Shown: positions 1 to 9,894 of the stretch, one piece after another
Position numbering within the stretch: the stretch's first letter is position 1
How the letters are laid out: each line of letters begins with the position of its first letter
Origin: Acanthosepion lycidas
Lineage: Eukaryota; Mollusca; Cephalopoda; Sepiida; Sepiidae
Assembly (NCBI GenBank): GCA_963932145.1
Contig: OZ010580.1
Coordinates: forward strand, 37,714,761-37,778,760
Length of the DNA: 64,000 nucleotides
Reading direction: 5' to 3'
Program-made: the position numbers and the translations under genes
Notes under the pieces: model-generated
Told to the model about the DNA's origin: nothing
What the model saw: only the letters and a program-made list of their open reading frames with translations
The model's database searches: none

Positions 1-290
1 TCCACTTCCCCCATCTCTTGTGGCTCTCAATAAGTTTTGTGCCTCTGCCAACTCCCCCAAACCACGTTCTGCCATCCACTTGCTTAAGTCCGCCAGGTAT
101 GTCATGTATTGCTCTCCCTTGTTTCTTTTGCCCTCTATTCGACCTATGAGTATCAGATTTTCCAGACCATCCTTTCTCATCATGTGTTCCAGAAATTTCA
201 TCTGCATCTTCCTTATGTTAGGTATAAGCTTCCTTCTTGTTTGCATCCTTTCCAAGACCTCATTGTTGCTCACACGCTCACTCCATGATA
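1..290 (-). pseudogene. RTE-like LINE C-terminal tail, fragment
   Basis: On the minus strand this reads as the C-terminal tail of an RTE/BovB-like non-LTR retrotransposon, the region after the reverse transcriptase. In order it shows a block like RKLIxNIRKxQ, a block like FLEHMMRKDGLENLILIG, and a W-x-A-E-like block. The same order of blocks recurs at about 16 other places in this window. It is cut by the window start and has no intact reading frame. It is a dead fragment and no product is expected. Confidence 0.75.
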
Positions 291-884
291 TCAAGATGTG
301 TTTCAAAGGAATAAAAGCTAAAAAGAAAGAAAACATACATAAATTTTTAATAATGCTTAAAAATATTTTGATAATCCTAGTATCTATTTAATTTTTTTCA
401 AAATGGTGTGCAAAGTTTTCTTTCAGGATTGTCATCAGCTACCTCATCACATTTGTCTTAATCCAGTTCATGAAATTTCAATAGTAATTTTTGCTTTGGG
501 AAAAGTAACAGGTTACTTGGTACCAAAAGGCTGGGGTGGAATGACAAACCTGGGTGATGCAAGAAACCTTGCATGAGACATGAAGTATTTACTCATTAAA
601 TCATTCGAGAAGAAAGGAAAGATAGAAGCTGCATGAGTGTGTTCACTCATACACAGTAAGGTCTCATCTGATTAATTTGTCAGCCAAGTTACATTAAGCC
701 TGCACAACCAGTTCTTGAGATCTTCAAAATGGTTGTACATGTTCCAAATAAACCTTCTGTTCCATTCTCTAGCCTTCTTCAAGCAAATTTGAAAAAAATG
801 GAGTTAAAACATGAGAAATGAGATATTAAAAAATTGTTCAGTAATTATTAAAAGACTAACTCCTCTGACTATTTGAGCCTAGTA
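291..884. other. unassigned AT-rich sequence
   Basis: I recognise no gene or repeat here. The words around 760-785 (ctctagccttcttcaag) resemble the body of SINE group S3 (6500-6760, 43560-43850), but the match is too short to call. Confidence 0.3.
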
Positions 885-1048
885 TCTGCAACAATTAATG
901 AGGAAAGAGGGCTTAAAGAATTTGACTCTTACAGGACATTGAAGACAAGTTTTTGTTAATGGATGGTAGAGCAGGGACTGAGAGAAAGGGATAAATATTG
1001 ATTAGACTTAAAAAGAAGTTATGGAGAAGCATGGGCCATGGCAAAAAA
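885..1048 (+). pseudogene. RTE-like LINE tail, short degraded fragment
   Basis: Plus-strand remnant of the RTE-like tail. It carries the words atgaggaaagagggctt, aatggatggtagagcaggga and agttatggagaagcatg in family order. Indels break the frame. It ends just before the usual last codons (HVLKGHGT-like). Confidence 0.6.
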
Positions 1049-2530
1049 GATTGTTCTTTAATAATGTCATCATTCTACAGACAAATAAGAACAAGAAACT
1101 AAACATCTCAGATGTAAAATTATTGTTTATTCACCTGATGACTAATTAATAGTGGTATAAAGTTGTATGGCTTTGGAGGTTTTCTTCAAATATAGATCTC
1201 CTTCTTACAACGATGTGAGAGACACTTTGGTGGTGTGCTTATATATCTTCCTGTTATCTGGTTATCTCACAAGTACACTTAGTAAGTGCAGCTGGGTTGA
1301 TCACCTCTTTACATACCAAAGGGTAGCCACTAACATCGTGTCAATCACAAATCTGCATATGAAGATGTGGAGGTCACTGATACACCTGTCATTTCCTTGA
1401 TGCTTTTGTATGTCACTGAATGCAAAATGTATTTTAGTATCTCTTAGGGTGACCCCATTACATGTTGGGGTCACCACAGATCAATTTCTCTTAGAAGAAA
1501 GGTTCTTTATTGACATTAAATTTGATTTAAACCATCCGGTATTTCTTGGTGTGAATCATATACTAAAATTTACATTTTCAATATTCCTTATACAAAAGTC
1601 TTATTCCAAAATAATGATAATAATAATACTTACATAATAATAATATTTACAGAATATTTTTTTCATTGCTCCTGTCAAGGTTGAAATTGATGGAATAGCT
1701 TTGTTGTTACTTCATAGGCAGGTAAGTTTATAAAAAGAGAATAGTTTACTTACCCACTTCCCCATCATCTTCTCATTACCTCTCATGGCATACCTGTACT
1801 GAAACATTCTATCAAGATAGCTGACAATAAAACAGACTAAAGGGAGAACTGGATTCATGCCTTACCAAGATGTATTAGCATAAAGTAAACATTAGCAGCC
1901 ATAACCCAAATCAATTTTTTTTTTATAAGTTCATTTATGTGCTTATTACTGTTACAATGCCTCTCACCCCCAGCTATTTACTATCAACAGATTATCATAT
2001 AAGAGAAACAGTATCATAAAATAAAAAATATAATGGAATATCTATGTGGACAGCCATGTTGAATAGAAGGATGAAATCTAATGCAATTCAATATGGTATA
2101 TATATTTGTTGCAATGAATGAGGGGAACGAAAAAGTGGCCATCTTGACTGCATATCATCCACAAAACCAGAGAAAGAAAAGACATACATGCAACTGCTCT
2201 ATTCTTGTTCAGACTTCACTTATTATCATTATTGTTAATATTTTCAATGATTAATGTGATTGTCATCCATGGATCAGTTTGTGGCAATTCACTTTGTTGT
2301 TGATCTGCTACTAAGCTTGTCAGCCAATAGCTTATAACATCATCCATTCAAACCCCAAGACACAGATGCAGTGTATATCTTCCTAGCCTTAAATCATTTT
2401 CGAAGAAGAATAGAAAAAGAAGAGGTTATTTGTTTATTGCAATATCAGTGGGAGAGATTTGTGGCTCATCTTGTGAAGATGTTGCGTATTCAAAAACAAG
2501 ATGGATTTTGAAGAGTTGCCTTTCAAACTT
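1049..2530. other. mostly unassigned; weak SINE-like words near 1750-1990
   Basis: No supported gene. At 1840-1880 a phrase containing ctggattcatgcctta resembles the SINE S1 body at 14380-14420, so a decayed minus-strand SINE may lie at 1750-1990. The rest is plain AT-rich DNA. Confidence 0.3.
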
Positions 2531-2539
2531 CAATAAGGG

Positions 2540-2839
2540 TAATGGCAATACTAACTGTTTTCCTACAAGGAAACATTTGGTATTCATTGACTGATCAGTG
2601 AGTACTGTTTACGGTTGAAGTTTATAAAAAATTTCTATTAAAACAATTTTTCAGGAAAATAGTTCTTTCAAGTCCAGTACTTTTTATCACTCTATCTAGC
2701 ATTGAGGTCAGTTTCCTTCCTAACCTTTTAAGTTATGTGGAATTTCAACAGCTCATGTCATTATTTCTCCTTTGAGCAAAATGTACTACCCATTTTAATT
2801 GTTGCTGCTATTAGTAGTGCTCAACTGATGTGGTTTCTG

Positions 2840-2848
<9 letters not shown>
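2540..2848 (+). repeat. interspersed repeat family R4, copy 1
   Basis: About 310 bp sharing a run of ordered blocks with 25143-25829, 39388-39705 and 56565-56855. The blocks are a start like taatggyaatattagctg, a palindromic ttccttataaggaa core, then tttctcaagt, tatcactctttc, tttgaagtagt, and an end like gatgtggttattgttat. All four copies are on the plus strand. I see no coding capacity and no clear terminal inverted repeat, so the class is unknown. Confidence 0.75.

Positions 2849-2870
<22 letters not shown>
2842..2870. repeat. (TA)n microsatellite
   Basis: Uninterrupted AT dinucleotide array between the end of R4 copy 1 and the start of the tagcag element. Confidence 0.95.
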
Positions 2871-3594
2871 CTAGCAGCATGGCCTGGCGTTGCCCGTGCT
2901 TGATTAAAAAATCGTATGACTCATACAGCAATCGCTATCACTTGACTTAAAATATTTTTGCCCTTCCTTGCCTTTAAAGGAGTGCTCTTTGCCATGCTGA
3001 TGTTGCTATATGCCTTACTTCTTGCCTATCTCACACTGCGAATTTTTTCTAAGCTCTATACTAAACATTAAATCTGTTATGAAAAAAGAACTAAACAAAA
3101 TGAACACAAAACGATCAGCTTTAAAAAAGGACTCATAACTGGAAATACCGAATGAAAAAAGAATGTTAACAACAAATACTTTTTCACACCCAACCCAGTT
3201 CTGCGGAATCAGAATCAACGTTGAGTTTAAGCAAGCAAATGAGCCAATTGGAGTAAAGTGCCATGCAGATTTAAATTTTTCGCACTTGTGACAAATGCAG
3301 CTATCAATTTTTTTGCATGCTAGTTAACATACGTGTCAGTCAGCTGTTGGCTCTCATGCTGGCCAATAGAATCTTCCTGCCTATTTGTGGCAGCCATCTA
3401 TAGGCTCTCACTCTGGCCAGTACAAAATGGCCGCAAACTACATGAAAACTGTCGTAGAAGCATGAAAAAATCGATTATTTACACTATCAATGGGACTTGG
3501 GAAATGCAAAGTAGATCTTGGCCTTCTCGCTAACTTGGAGCATGTGCATGTAAATTTTGGTGCAAATCTGTCGAAAATTGCGGCCATGCATTCG

Positions 3595-3642
<48 letters not shown>

Positions 3643-3665
3643 CCTGCTTTATATATATATAAGCA
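2871..3665 (+). mobile_element. tagcag-type interspersed element, copy 1
   Basis: It begins ctagcagcatggcctggcgt and ends with a long (AC)n run followed by atcctgctttatatatat. A second element at 62158-62590 has the same start (tactagcag) and the same kind of end (CA run, then atctgcatttta). Both carry a gaaatcggttgaaaa-like phrase shortly before the CA run. Repeats with this start and end are widespread in invertebrate genomes. I do not see an open frame and cannot assign the class. Confidence 0.6.
3597..3641. repeat. (AC)n microsatellite
   Basis: About 45 bp of pure AC near the 3' end of the tagcag element. It generates spurious TH- and CV-repeat reading frames on the two strands. Confidence 0.95.
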
Positions 3666-3683
3666 GCAATCATTCTTTCATGC

Positions 3684-3955
3684 ACATTTCATTGAATATG
3701 ACAGACAAGGTGCTCTGATTTAGTTTTTTATGCAATTTCTCATGTGGTCTAATATTTTTTCCTTTTCGGATGATAAATTATATAAAATCTGTTCAATTGT
3801 TCTTTTTATCTGAGTGCTTTCGGTTATACATTTAGCCAATTAGACAGTTTTTATATAATTTTTTCATCCAAAAAGGGAAAAAATTATTAGATCACATGAG
3901 AAATTGTATGAAAAACTAAATCAAAGCACCTTGTCTGTCATATTCAGTGAAATGT
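3684..3955. mobile_element. foldback element with ~118 bp arms
   Basis: The left arm (3684-3799) and right arm (3836-3955) are imperfect reverse complements. For example acatttcattgaatatgaca pairs with the reverse complement of the right end, with one mismatch. The loop is about 36 bp. It lies between the TA tail of the tagcag element and a (CA)n(TA)n array. There is no coding capacity. Confidence 0.85.
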
Positions 3956-3964
3956 ACTCACACT

Positions 3965-4012
<48 letters not shown>
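3965..4012. repeat. (CA)n(TA)n compound microsatellite
   Basis: About 15 bp of CA followed by about 35 bp of TA, directly abutting the 3' end of an antisense LINE A copy. Confidence 0.95.
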
Positions 4013-4014
<2 letters not shown>

Positions 4015-4600
4015 CATTTCCCTGCAAACAAGGCAATAATGCCTCATGAAGATGCTAGAGGTTACTGTGAGTGAAAAGAGAATGAGAAGACTTTAGTCAA
4101 GAGAAAGGACAAGAAAAGAACAGGTATCAGGACGACAGAAGATGGTGATTGAGTGTTGCAGCTAAACTGTTGCTATGGTCCAATATCCTCGCACCACAGT
4201 TATGGTCCAAGGTTAGAACTAAGGAAGAACAACACGAACACAAGAGTAGAATAACAAAGATATATTACAACAGAAATATAGTACAAGAAGTTAAAGGTGT
4301 TAGTAATGACTGTCTGGTTTAGAGTGAACTAATATTGTCTTGACTCGTTACACCATTCATTCATCATACCTCTTGAGAGGCGCAGTATTTATAGTGTCAG
4401 GAAGAGTCCATTATCATTATAGGTAAGTTCCCATAACAACTGTTGAAGATTGGAGGTGACAAGGAAGCAAGAAATTGGAAGGCTACAGGTGAGAAGTGCG
4501 AGTAAAGAAAGGATTAGAATAGCACTAACAGTTGCATCCAGCTAGGTCAACAGTAAAATGGCAAAACATAGTTACCAATCTAGTAGTACACTTAAATTCA
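4012..4600 (-). pseudogene. LINE A (Jockey-like) 3' end, split by a solo LTR
   Basis: Antisense 3' end of LINE A. It starts with the family's terminal motif (reverse complement of ggggtgaaatgcttaa, here taatcatttccctgcaaaca) and continues through the 3' UTR into the last codons near 4480-4596. An LTR-like insertion (4171-4438) separates the two halves, which rejoin correctly when it is removed. Confidence 0.7.
4171..4438. mobile_element. solo LTR-like element with 5 bp target duplication
   Basis: A 268 bp element beginning tgctatggtc and ending ccataaca (TG...CA), flanked by actgt at 4166-4170 and 4439-4443. It is related to 6123-6480 through shared words such as gaacacaagagtagaataac and aaagatatattacaa. 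The TG...CA ends, 5 bp duplication and lack of coding sequence fit a solo LTR of a Ty3-like or BEL-like element. The superfamily is inferred only. Confidence 0.75.
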
Positions 4601-4940
4601 TGCAGGACAAAAGCTTGTTAGAACAATTACCATAAAAATATTTGTAGAAAAGAGAGAGAAAGAAGCCATGACACATGAAAAATGAATGATGTCTGAATTA
4701 TTCATACGTTGTGTATTTTTTCTTTCACTGATAAGCAGTAGTTTGAAATTTTAAAATGTTCTGCTGTAGACCAGAATTGACAAGAAAAGTAAATATATAT
4801 TTTTCTGGGTTGCTTTTTCTATCTCTGTTTGTATTTTCTCTTTTTTTCTATCTATGACTTACTTTACATCCTATAAAGCACATTTTATTTTAATTGGTAA
4901 TGACCACACGAACAAATATCCAGATTTCTTAAATTTCAAA
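4601..4940. other. unassigned AT-rich sequence
   Basis: No gene or repeat recognised. Confidence 0.3.
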
Positions 4941-5082
4941 ACTTCTTAAAAGTATAAAAATCGATCTTTGTGTTGCTTTTGTTACTGTCACAACATTTTG
5001 GCTGATTCAGTCAAAACTTCTATAAAATGTTGTGATAGTAACAAAATCAACACAAAAACTGATTATGAGGCTTTTAAGAACT
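4941..5082. repeat. hairpin with ~59 bp arms
   Basis: Arms 4941-4999 and 5024-5082 are reverse complementary with a few mismatches, for example gttactgtcacaacatttt against aaaatgttgtgatagtaac. The loop is 24 bp. It could be a small MITE or a palindromic rearrangement. Confidence 0.75.
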
Positions 5083-6117
5083 CTTAAAATAATAATAATG
5101 TCTCAATCAATTTATCTGAAATTAGAGCACCATTATTATTCTGAAAGTTTTTCAAAATATTTACACAGTAGTCAGTATGGTAGACAATTGTTTGTTGGCA
5201 CCATTCTGGGATTTTTTAATGTCAAAATTTAAATGAATTCCTGTATATGCATGTTGTGTCAAGAACATGACATGATTTTTTCTGAAGATCTTAAATCATA
5301 AGAGGATAATTTAACTCAATGTACTTGGTACACAGAAGTGTTTTACGCTAATATTCTTTACTTTGAAAGGGAGCAACTGATATAGGAAATAGTTCAGACA
5401 ATGTATATATACTTAGCTATTCCTACTTGAAGAATAAAAGGAGATTTCTTTGGTGGGGCCAGGAAGTAGCCCCTGAGATGAATACCACTTGGGAGTCTGC
5501 AAACCCAGTTACATGATGCCTCTGCCACTTCCATGAAGATTGTTCTTGGAGGTATCATCTTGGGTCACTGACCTTTGCTTGTCTCTTAGACAGTATGATT
5601 GAGAGTCTTGAAAGATGACTACTCGAAATGCCAGTGGTGTGTGGGTGAGCCTTTTATGTATGCAATACAATGTGATATTTTGACTGTATTTGTACACTGT
5701 ATAAATTGAAGAACAATGGTTCACTTCAGAAATGCCAGTTATTGCATTGAATTTAAAGACTTCTGAAATTGCAGTTGCTTGATTGCTTCTGTTGAATGTT
5801 TGTTGGACTGTTTCAAGAACTTGGCAATAAATCAGAGATACTCAGGAGGAAAGTACATTAGTTGTCAAAGAAATAGCAACTCCCAGAAAAGGTCTTTAAA
5901 ATTTTGATCATAACTTTTACAAATAGGCTAGATTGTTTAGTCAGGGTTTTTTGTTAAAATATTACTAAATATATTTTACACTGAAAATTAAACCTATTGC
6001 CTATTTAATAATCTTTATAAAAAATCTATTTCATTAAAACCATTATTCTAAATAAATCTGTTTGCCGACAGCAAGTAAAAGTTATTGAGTCTCAATTCAA
6101 GCCGAACATCAACCTTA
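5083..6117. other. unassigned
   Basis: No supported gene. A phrase at 5610-5650 (gagtcttgaaagatgact followed by cgaaatgccagtgg) looks slightly like the conserved end of Penelope-type elements, but not enough to call. Confidence 0.3.
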
Positions 6118-6122
6118 CTAAT

Positions 6123-6480
6123 TGTTATGGTCTTGTTCTGTGTTCCACGGTGATAATCCAAGGTAGAACCAATAAAGAAGAACGCGAACACAGGTATGGA
6201 ATAACACAGATATATTACAAACAGGAATATATACAGAGAAGTAGAAGTGTTAGTATGAACAATCAGGTTTAGTAGAGAGAACAATATAGTCTTGACTAGT
6301 ATCACTATTCCAATGTCTTGCAGTAATTGTCTGAACGCGACTCTGTTTCGGACTGCCTCTGACTTTGACTTGAACTACTGACTCCACTTGAACTACCAAC
6401 ACCCTGCCTACTTCTAAGGCGCAGTATCTATTAAGTATGGAATAGACAATTATTTTTATCATGGGTAAGATCCTATAAAA
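6123..6480. mobile_element. solo LTR-like element, second member of the 4171 family
   Basis: It begins tgttatggtc, like 4171-4438, and shares gaacacaggtatggaataac and cagatatattacaaacagg with it. It is flanked by ctaat at 6118-6122 and 6481-6485. The end reads cctataaaa where the sister has ccataaca, so the terminal CA has mutated. It is 90 bp longer than the sister because of extra internal sequence at about 6310-6410. Confidence 0.65.
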
Positions 6481-6499
6481 CTAATTACATTGTTTGGAC

Positions 6500-6760
6500 T
6501 GTTATCCTCATCTATGTTGCCAATTTCACATTTTGGCCATTGTACTCTCCAGCCTTCTTGGAATTTTGAACTGAACCTATTAAAGTTTTTTTCTGGATAT
6601 CTCAGTTTCATTTATTTTCCTTTACTAACTCAACTTTCAAAGTGTTTGTTCACTGTGGCCAGGTATTGAACTCACATCTCTTTGGGTCAAGTGACTGGAT
6701 TACTTTCAACCAATGCTTTTATCCACTGGGCCATGTGGGTAAAAAAAAGGCCTGAACAAA
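6500..6760 (-). mobile_element. tRNA-derived SINE, group S3
   Basis: On the minus strand the head at about 6745-6660 has an A-box-like segment (tggcccagtggataaaag) and a B-box-like segment (tgagttcaatacctgg). The body contains aaggctggagagtacaatgg. The same head-body order recurs at 43560-43850 (-). The internal RNA polymerase III promoter elements are degraded. Confidence 0.65.
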
Positions 6761-7850
6761 TGTAAACAGAATAGATTGTTACAATATCTCTTCTCAGAAA
6801 TATAAACACATCAACCTTACTTTATTTAACAATCATTATTTTACAAAATGCCCCAACAAAATATCATGACTGCATCCTGTTGCACAGCCTAAGATTATGA
6901 CTAATTCTATACAATACACTTTAGAATACTGAAAAACATTAATAACAAAGCCCTTGAAAGTGATTATCGAATTGGTCAAAAGAGCTTGAGACAATTATCA
7001 TTGCAGACAGTTTCTTTATTCACTTGATCCTTCAAAAAAGACAACTGTATGAACATTAGAAAAATTAATAAAACATAAGATTTTCCTTTTCTGTCACATT
7101 TAATGAATCATATATAAAAGAAAGTGTGCTGCCCAAATATATAATAATAAAATTAATGTAATAGATTTTTCAAAAACCCCTAAAAAAAGCACAAGGAGTA
7201 AAAATATCTTGAATTAAAACTAATATTAAAAAAAAAACAGGTTGTTAGGATTTTGTTTATTTTAATATCTACATAAATACAAATTTGCACTTGTAAAAAT
7301 TATCTCTTGCTATTTCTCTATGTATATTTGTCAATAGGCAGACATATACTCAAATATGTAAGAGGAATATATATAGTTTGCATATGTAAAGAGAAAAAAA
7401 TAGATAATGAAAGAATAATTACACAGTATCTCTGAATGATATCGAGCATTGTATTAAAAAAACCAGCATTAGTCTGAATTATATTTCAGTTGAATGTTTA
7501 ATAGAAATACATAGGAAAATTTCATGGTTCTCTTATTTTAAATTTTTGATGAATCATAATTCTAAAATTAATGATTAAATAAGCTTTTTTGCTTATAAAA
7601 ATATAACTATAAAATCAACTACAAATTACCCATGGAAAAAACCTAGTGCATGGGTAAATATTTAAGCTTAACTTTTAAAAAAATATTGCAGTAACAGTGA
7701 ATACAGGTCATTATTTAAAGAAGAAGAGGATACAAATGAAAAGATTTGAAACTGACCAATTTTTCCATTTCACTGAAGCAGACATTAAACACTTACCTGT
7801 GAAAGGAGTTGTTTAATAGATCAAAATGTCTGGCACCTTGCCCTATCAGC
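6761..7850. other. unassigned AT-rich sequence
   Basis: Very AT-rich with many short A and T runs. No gene, tandem repeat or known mobile element recognised. Confidence 0.3.
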
Positions 7851-7854
7851 CCAA

Positions 7855-8085
7855 CAAATCTTAATAAAGATAGATTTAAACGTCTTCCTATCTCTCCCTT
7901 CCCTCTCTAATTTCATTCATATCAGTCGTCATCCTCCCACATCTCTCTATTGAACTTAAAACTACCCCTCAAAAACTAGTATAAAAATAATGTGTAAATT
8001 TTTAAACCATTTGCTTTTATGGTTGGAAATGTGATCTGAGGAACCAGGGAAAATCCCATTCCTGGGGAAATAAAATATAATCTCT
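7855..8085 (+). repeat. dispersed repeat R5, copy 1
   Basis: About 230 bp that matches 40033-40285 in the same orientation, by eye well over 80%. Shared words include cttaataaagatagat, cttaaaactacccctcaaaa, ttggaaatgtgatctgagg and cccattcctggggaaataaa. The shared 3' end in aaataaaatat suggests the tail of a retroposed element. Confidence 0.8.
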
Positions 8086-8134
8086 TTATCCATACAGATT
8101 ACCAAACATTTCATAACCGAACTATATAACTATT

Positions 8135-8187
<53 letters not shown>
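8135..8187. repeat. (TC)n(TA)n microsatellite
   Basis: About 17 bp of TC followed by about 36 bp of TA. Confidence 0.95.
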
Positions 8188-8190
<3 letters not shown>

Positions 8191-8199
8191 GCATATCTT

Positions 8200-8561
8200 C
8201 ATTCGAGCATGTTTGTTTGAATAATCTAGATGTATTATGTCTATTTACTTCCAAAAAAATATAAATTAATTTACTTCCCTTACATATTCTTAACAGTTAA
8301 TTTTTAAATTGATTATAAGGGAACGCATTTCATATGCATTTACAAAAAAATTCACAACTATCAATTACATTCATTTTTGTCTTAGCAATTCACCCCTGAA
8401 GATGATCTCGGATGAGATTGAAAGTACTTGGGAAAATAAAAGAAATAACCACATCTATTGCATCTTTCTTAATCAGTTTAATAACAAAATTAAGAAATTG
8501 ATCTGTGAATTTAAAATAAAATAAAATAAATAAACATGATATATCTACATTATTCAACCAA

Positions 8562-8566
<5 letters not shown>
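8200..8566 (+). repeat. dispersed repeat R6, Penelope-like 3' region?
   Basis: The segment 8405-8566 recurs inverted at 19185-19345. Shared words are gatgagattgaaagtacttg, agaaataacca, aaattgatctgtgaattt and attattcaaccaaa. The flank at 8210-8240 (tttgaataatctagatgtat) also matches 19190-19212. Adjacency to a Penelope fragment at 19420-20000 hints that this is its untranslated end; this is an inference. Confidence 0.5.

Positions 8567-8593
<27 letters not shown>
8562..8593. repeat. (TA)n(TG)n microsatellite
   Basis: TA array passing into TG. Confidence 0.95.
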
Positions 8594-8696
8594 TAAATGT
8601 GTATGCATATAAATATATACTATTTCATATATATTATTTATATATTCTATATGCGCAGTACTTATTGGAAAGTGCTCAATATCAATGATAGAGCTA

Positions 8697-8827
8697 ACAT
8701 ATTTAGTTGGATTTATGTAAGTTTGTGACCCTAGGTTTCACACTTTTGTGATCGTCAGACAAACCCTGAGGATTGCAAAAACATGAAACCCAGGGACACA
8801 AGCTCACATCAATCCAACTAAATATAT
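8697..8827. repeat. hairpin beside the Penelope relic
   Basis: Arms 8697-8757 and 8766-8827 pair imperfectly (for example catatttagttggattt with the reverse complement of aatccaactaaatatatg). The structure lies immediately downstream, on the minus strand, of the hammerhead-like motif and the Penelope coding relic, so it is probably part of that element's terminal region. Confidence 0.7.
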
Positions 8828-8859
8828 GAATAAAAATGACAATAGGAAAACTAGTAATT

Positions 8860-8896
8860 GCTGACGCGTTTCGTCCAATGTGGACTTTATCAAAGC
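8860..8896 (-). ncRNA. degenerate hammerhead-ribozyme-like motif
   Basis: Minus strand: a CUGAUGA-like core (here TTGATAA plus an extra A), a perfect 5 bp stem GTCCA/TGGAC closed by CAT, then GAAA, and ACGCGTC as a very short stem III with a GUC-type cleavage triplet. Penelope-like elements are known to carry hammerheads with such minimal stem III. The catalytic core is altered, so self-cleavage is doubtful. Confidence 0.5.
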
Positions 8897-9400
8897 AAAA
8901 TACAAAATGAATTTAATTGAACAAGGTAACTAATAAAAACAAAAAACAGAATGTTCCTAGCAACTGGAATGTAGAGAATTCTGTTTTCATATTGTTAACT
9001 GAAAATAACGTCACATATTTGTCACATGTGGAGAATATTGTCATTATATCTGTGTTGATGTAGTCAACCATTTTCTCTTGATTTTATGAATCTGTTGTAT
9101 AAATTTGTCTGTAAGAGCAGTAATATTGTTAAGAAAGGGGAAATGGGGAAAAAACCTGGGCATAGATTAGTATTTGGGTAATATTCTATGGTGGCACTCT
9201 CTAGAATTTTCCTTCTGAGTGAGTTATTTTCTTTTTTTATGAATGTAGCATTTTTAAAATCAAAATTATGGTTGAATTTATTTCTATGTATGACTAGTGC
9301 ATTAGCTAAGTTGTTTTTTGTGAGGTCTCTTTTGTGCTCATAAATGTGTTTTTTTTAAACTTCTACTTGTTTTCCCCATTTCACCTTTCTTAACAAAATT
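8897..9400 (-). pseudogene. Penelope-like element, GIY-YIG endonuclease region
   Basis: Minus-strand translation, with frame breaks, gives ordered blocks typical of the C-terminal endonuclease of Penelope-like retroelements: GKTSRSLKK, IYEHKRDLT, NALVIHRNKFNHNFDFKNA, SLRRKILESATIEYYPN and LCPGFFPISPF. The family pairs a reverse transcriptase with this GIY-YIG domain; only the endonuclease end survives here. At least one frameshift lies near 9350. Downstream come the hammerhead-like motif and the hairpin. Confidence 0.75.
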
Positions 9401-9450
9401 ACCACAGTACTAGATTGGCAGCAAGGTCTCATTATTTTACAGTTGAATTT
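9400..9450 (+). pseudogene. short LINE A fragment
   Basis: About 50 bp matching 50555-50605 (cagtact-gtttggcagc-aggtctcat-atattacagttgaa). It ends where the foldback arm at 9457 begins. Confidence 0.45.
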
Positions 9451-9644
9451 TACAGTTTTTAATGATTCTAAGTAAATTTATGATTGTCAGGGGTACCAAT
9501 TATGAATGAATGTGAACTCCATCAAAAAATATTTGTAATATATCACCAGAAAAAGAATTGCAATTTTGATGTTAACTATACTGACTCTTGCTGTTCTACC
9601 AAGGACTGAACTCATCATCCTTAGCTAACAAATTTCTGAAGATA

Positions 9645-9724
9645 TTAGTTTGGTGCAAAAATAATGTCGTTTTCTCACATAGTAACATATGTGAGAAAAC
9701 GACATTATTTTTGCACCAACTTAA
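9645..9724. mobile_element. mariner MITE, 80 bp, MADE1-like
   Basis: Near-perfect palindrome starting ttagtttggtgcaaaaataa and ending with its complement, with TA at both edges. The termini closely resemble mariner inverted repeats of the ttaggttggtgcaaaa class, and the 80 bp size equals that of the human MADE1 MITE. No transposase is encoded. Confidence 0.9.
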
Positions 9725-9821
9725 TATTAGACTCTTACTATTCAGCTTAATGGATGTGCTTTAAGCATTGGCAGTCCTACTAGCTTACTGAAAATTTCTC
9801 CTCAGTGAATATTTTTCTATT

Positions 9822-9894
9822 ATTTGGTAAAGTTTATTAAGCAAGATCCTGTTTTATTAAGAATATTAATCTTGCTTAATAAACTTTACCAAAT
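9822..9894. repeat. hairpin with 26 bp perfect arms
   Basis: Arms 9822-9847 and 9869-9894 are exact reverse complements (atttggtaaagtttattaag...). The 21 bp loop is T-rich. It directly abuts the right arm of the larger foldback. Confidence 0.85.
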
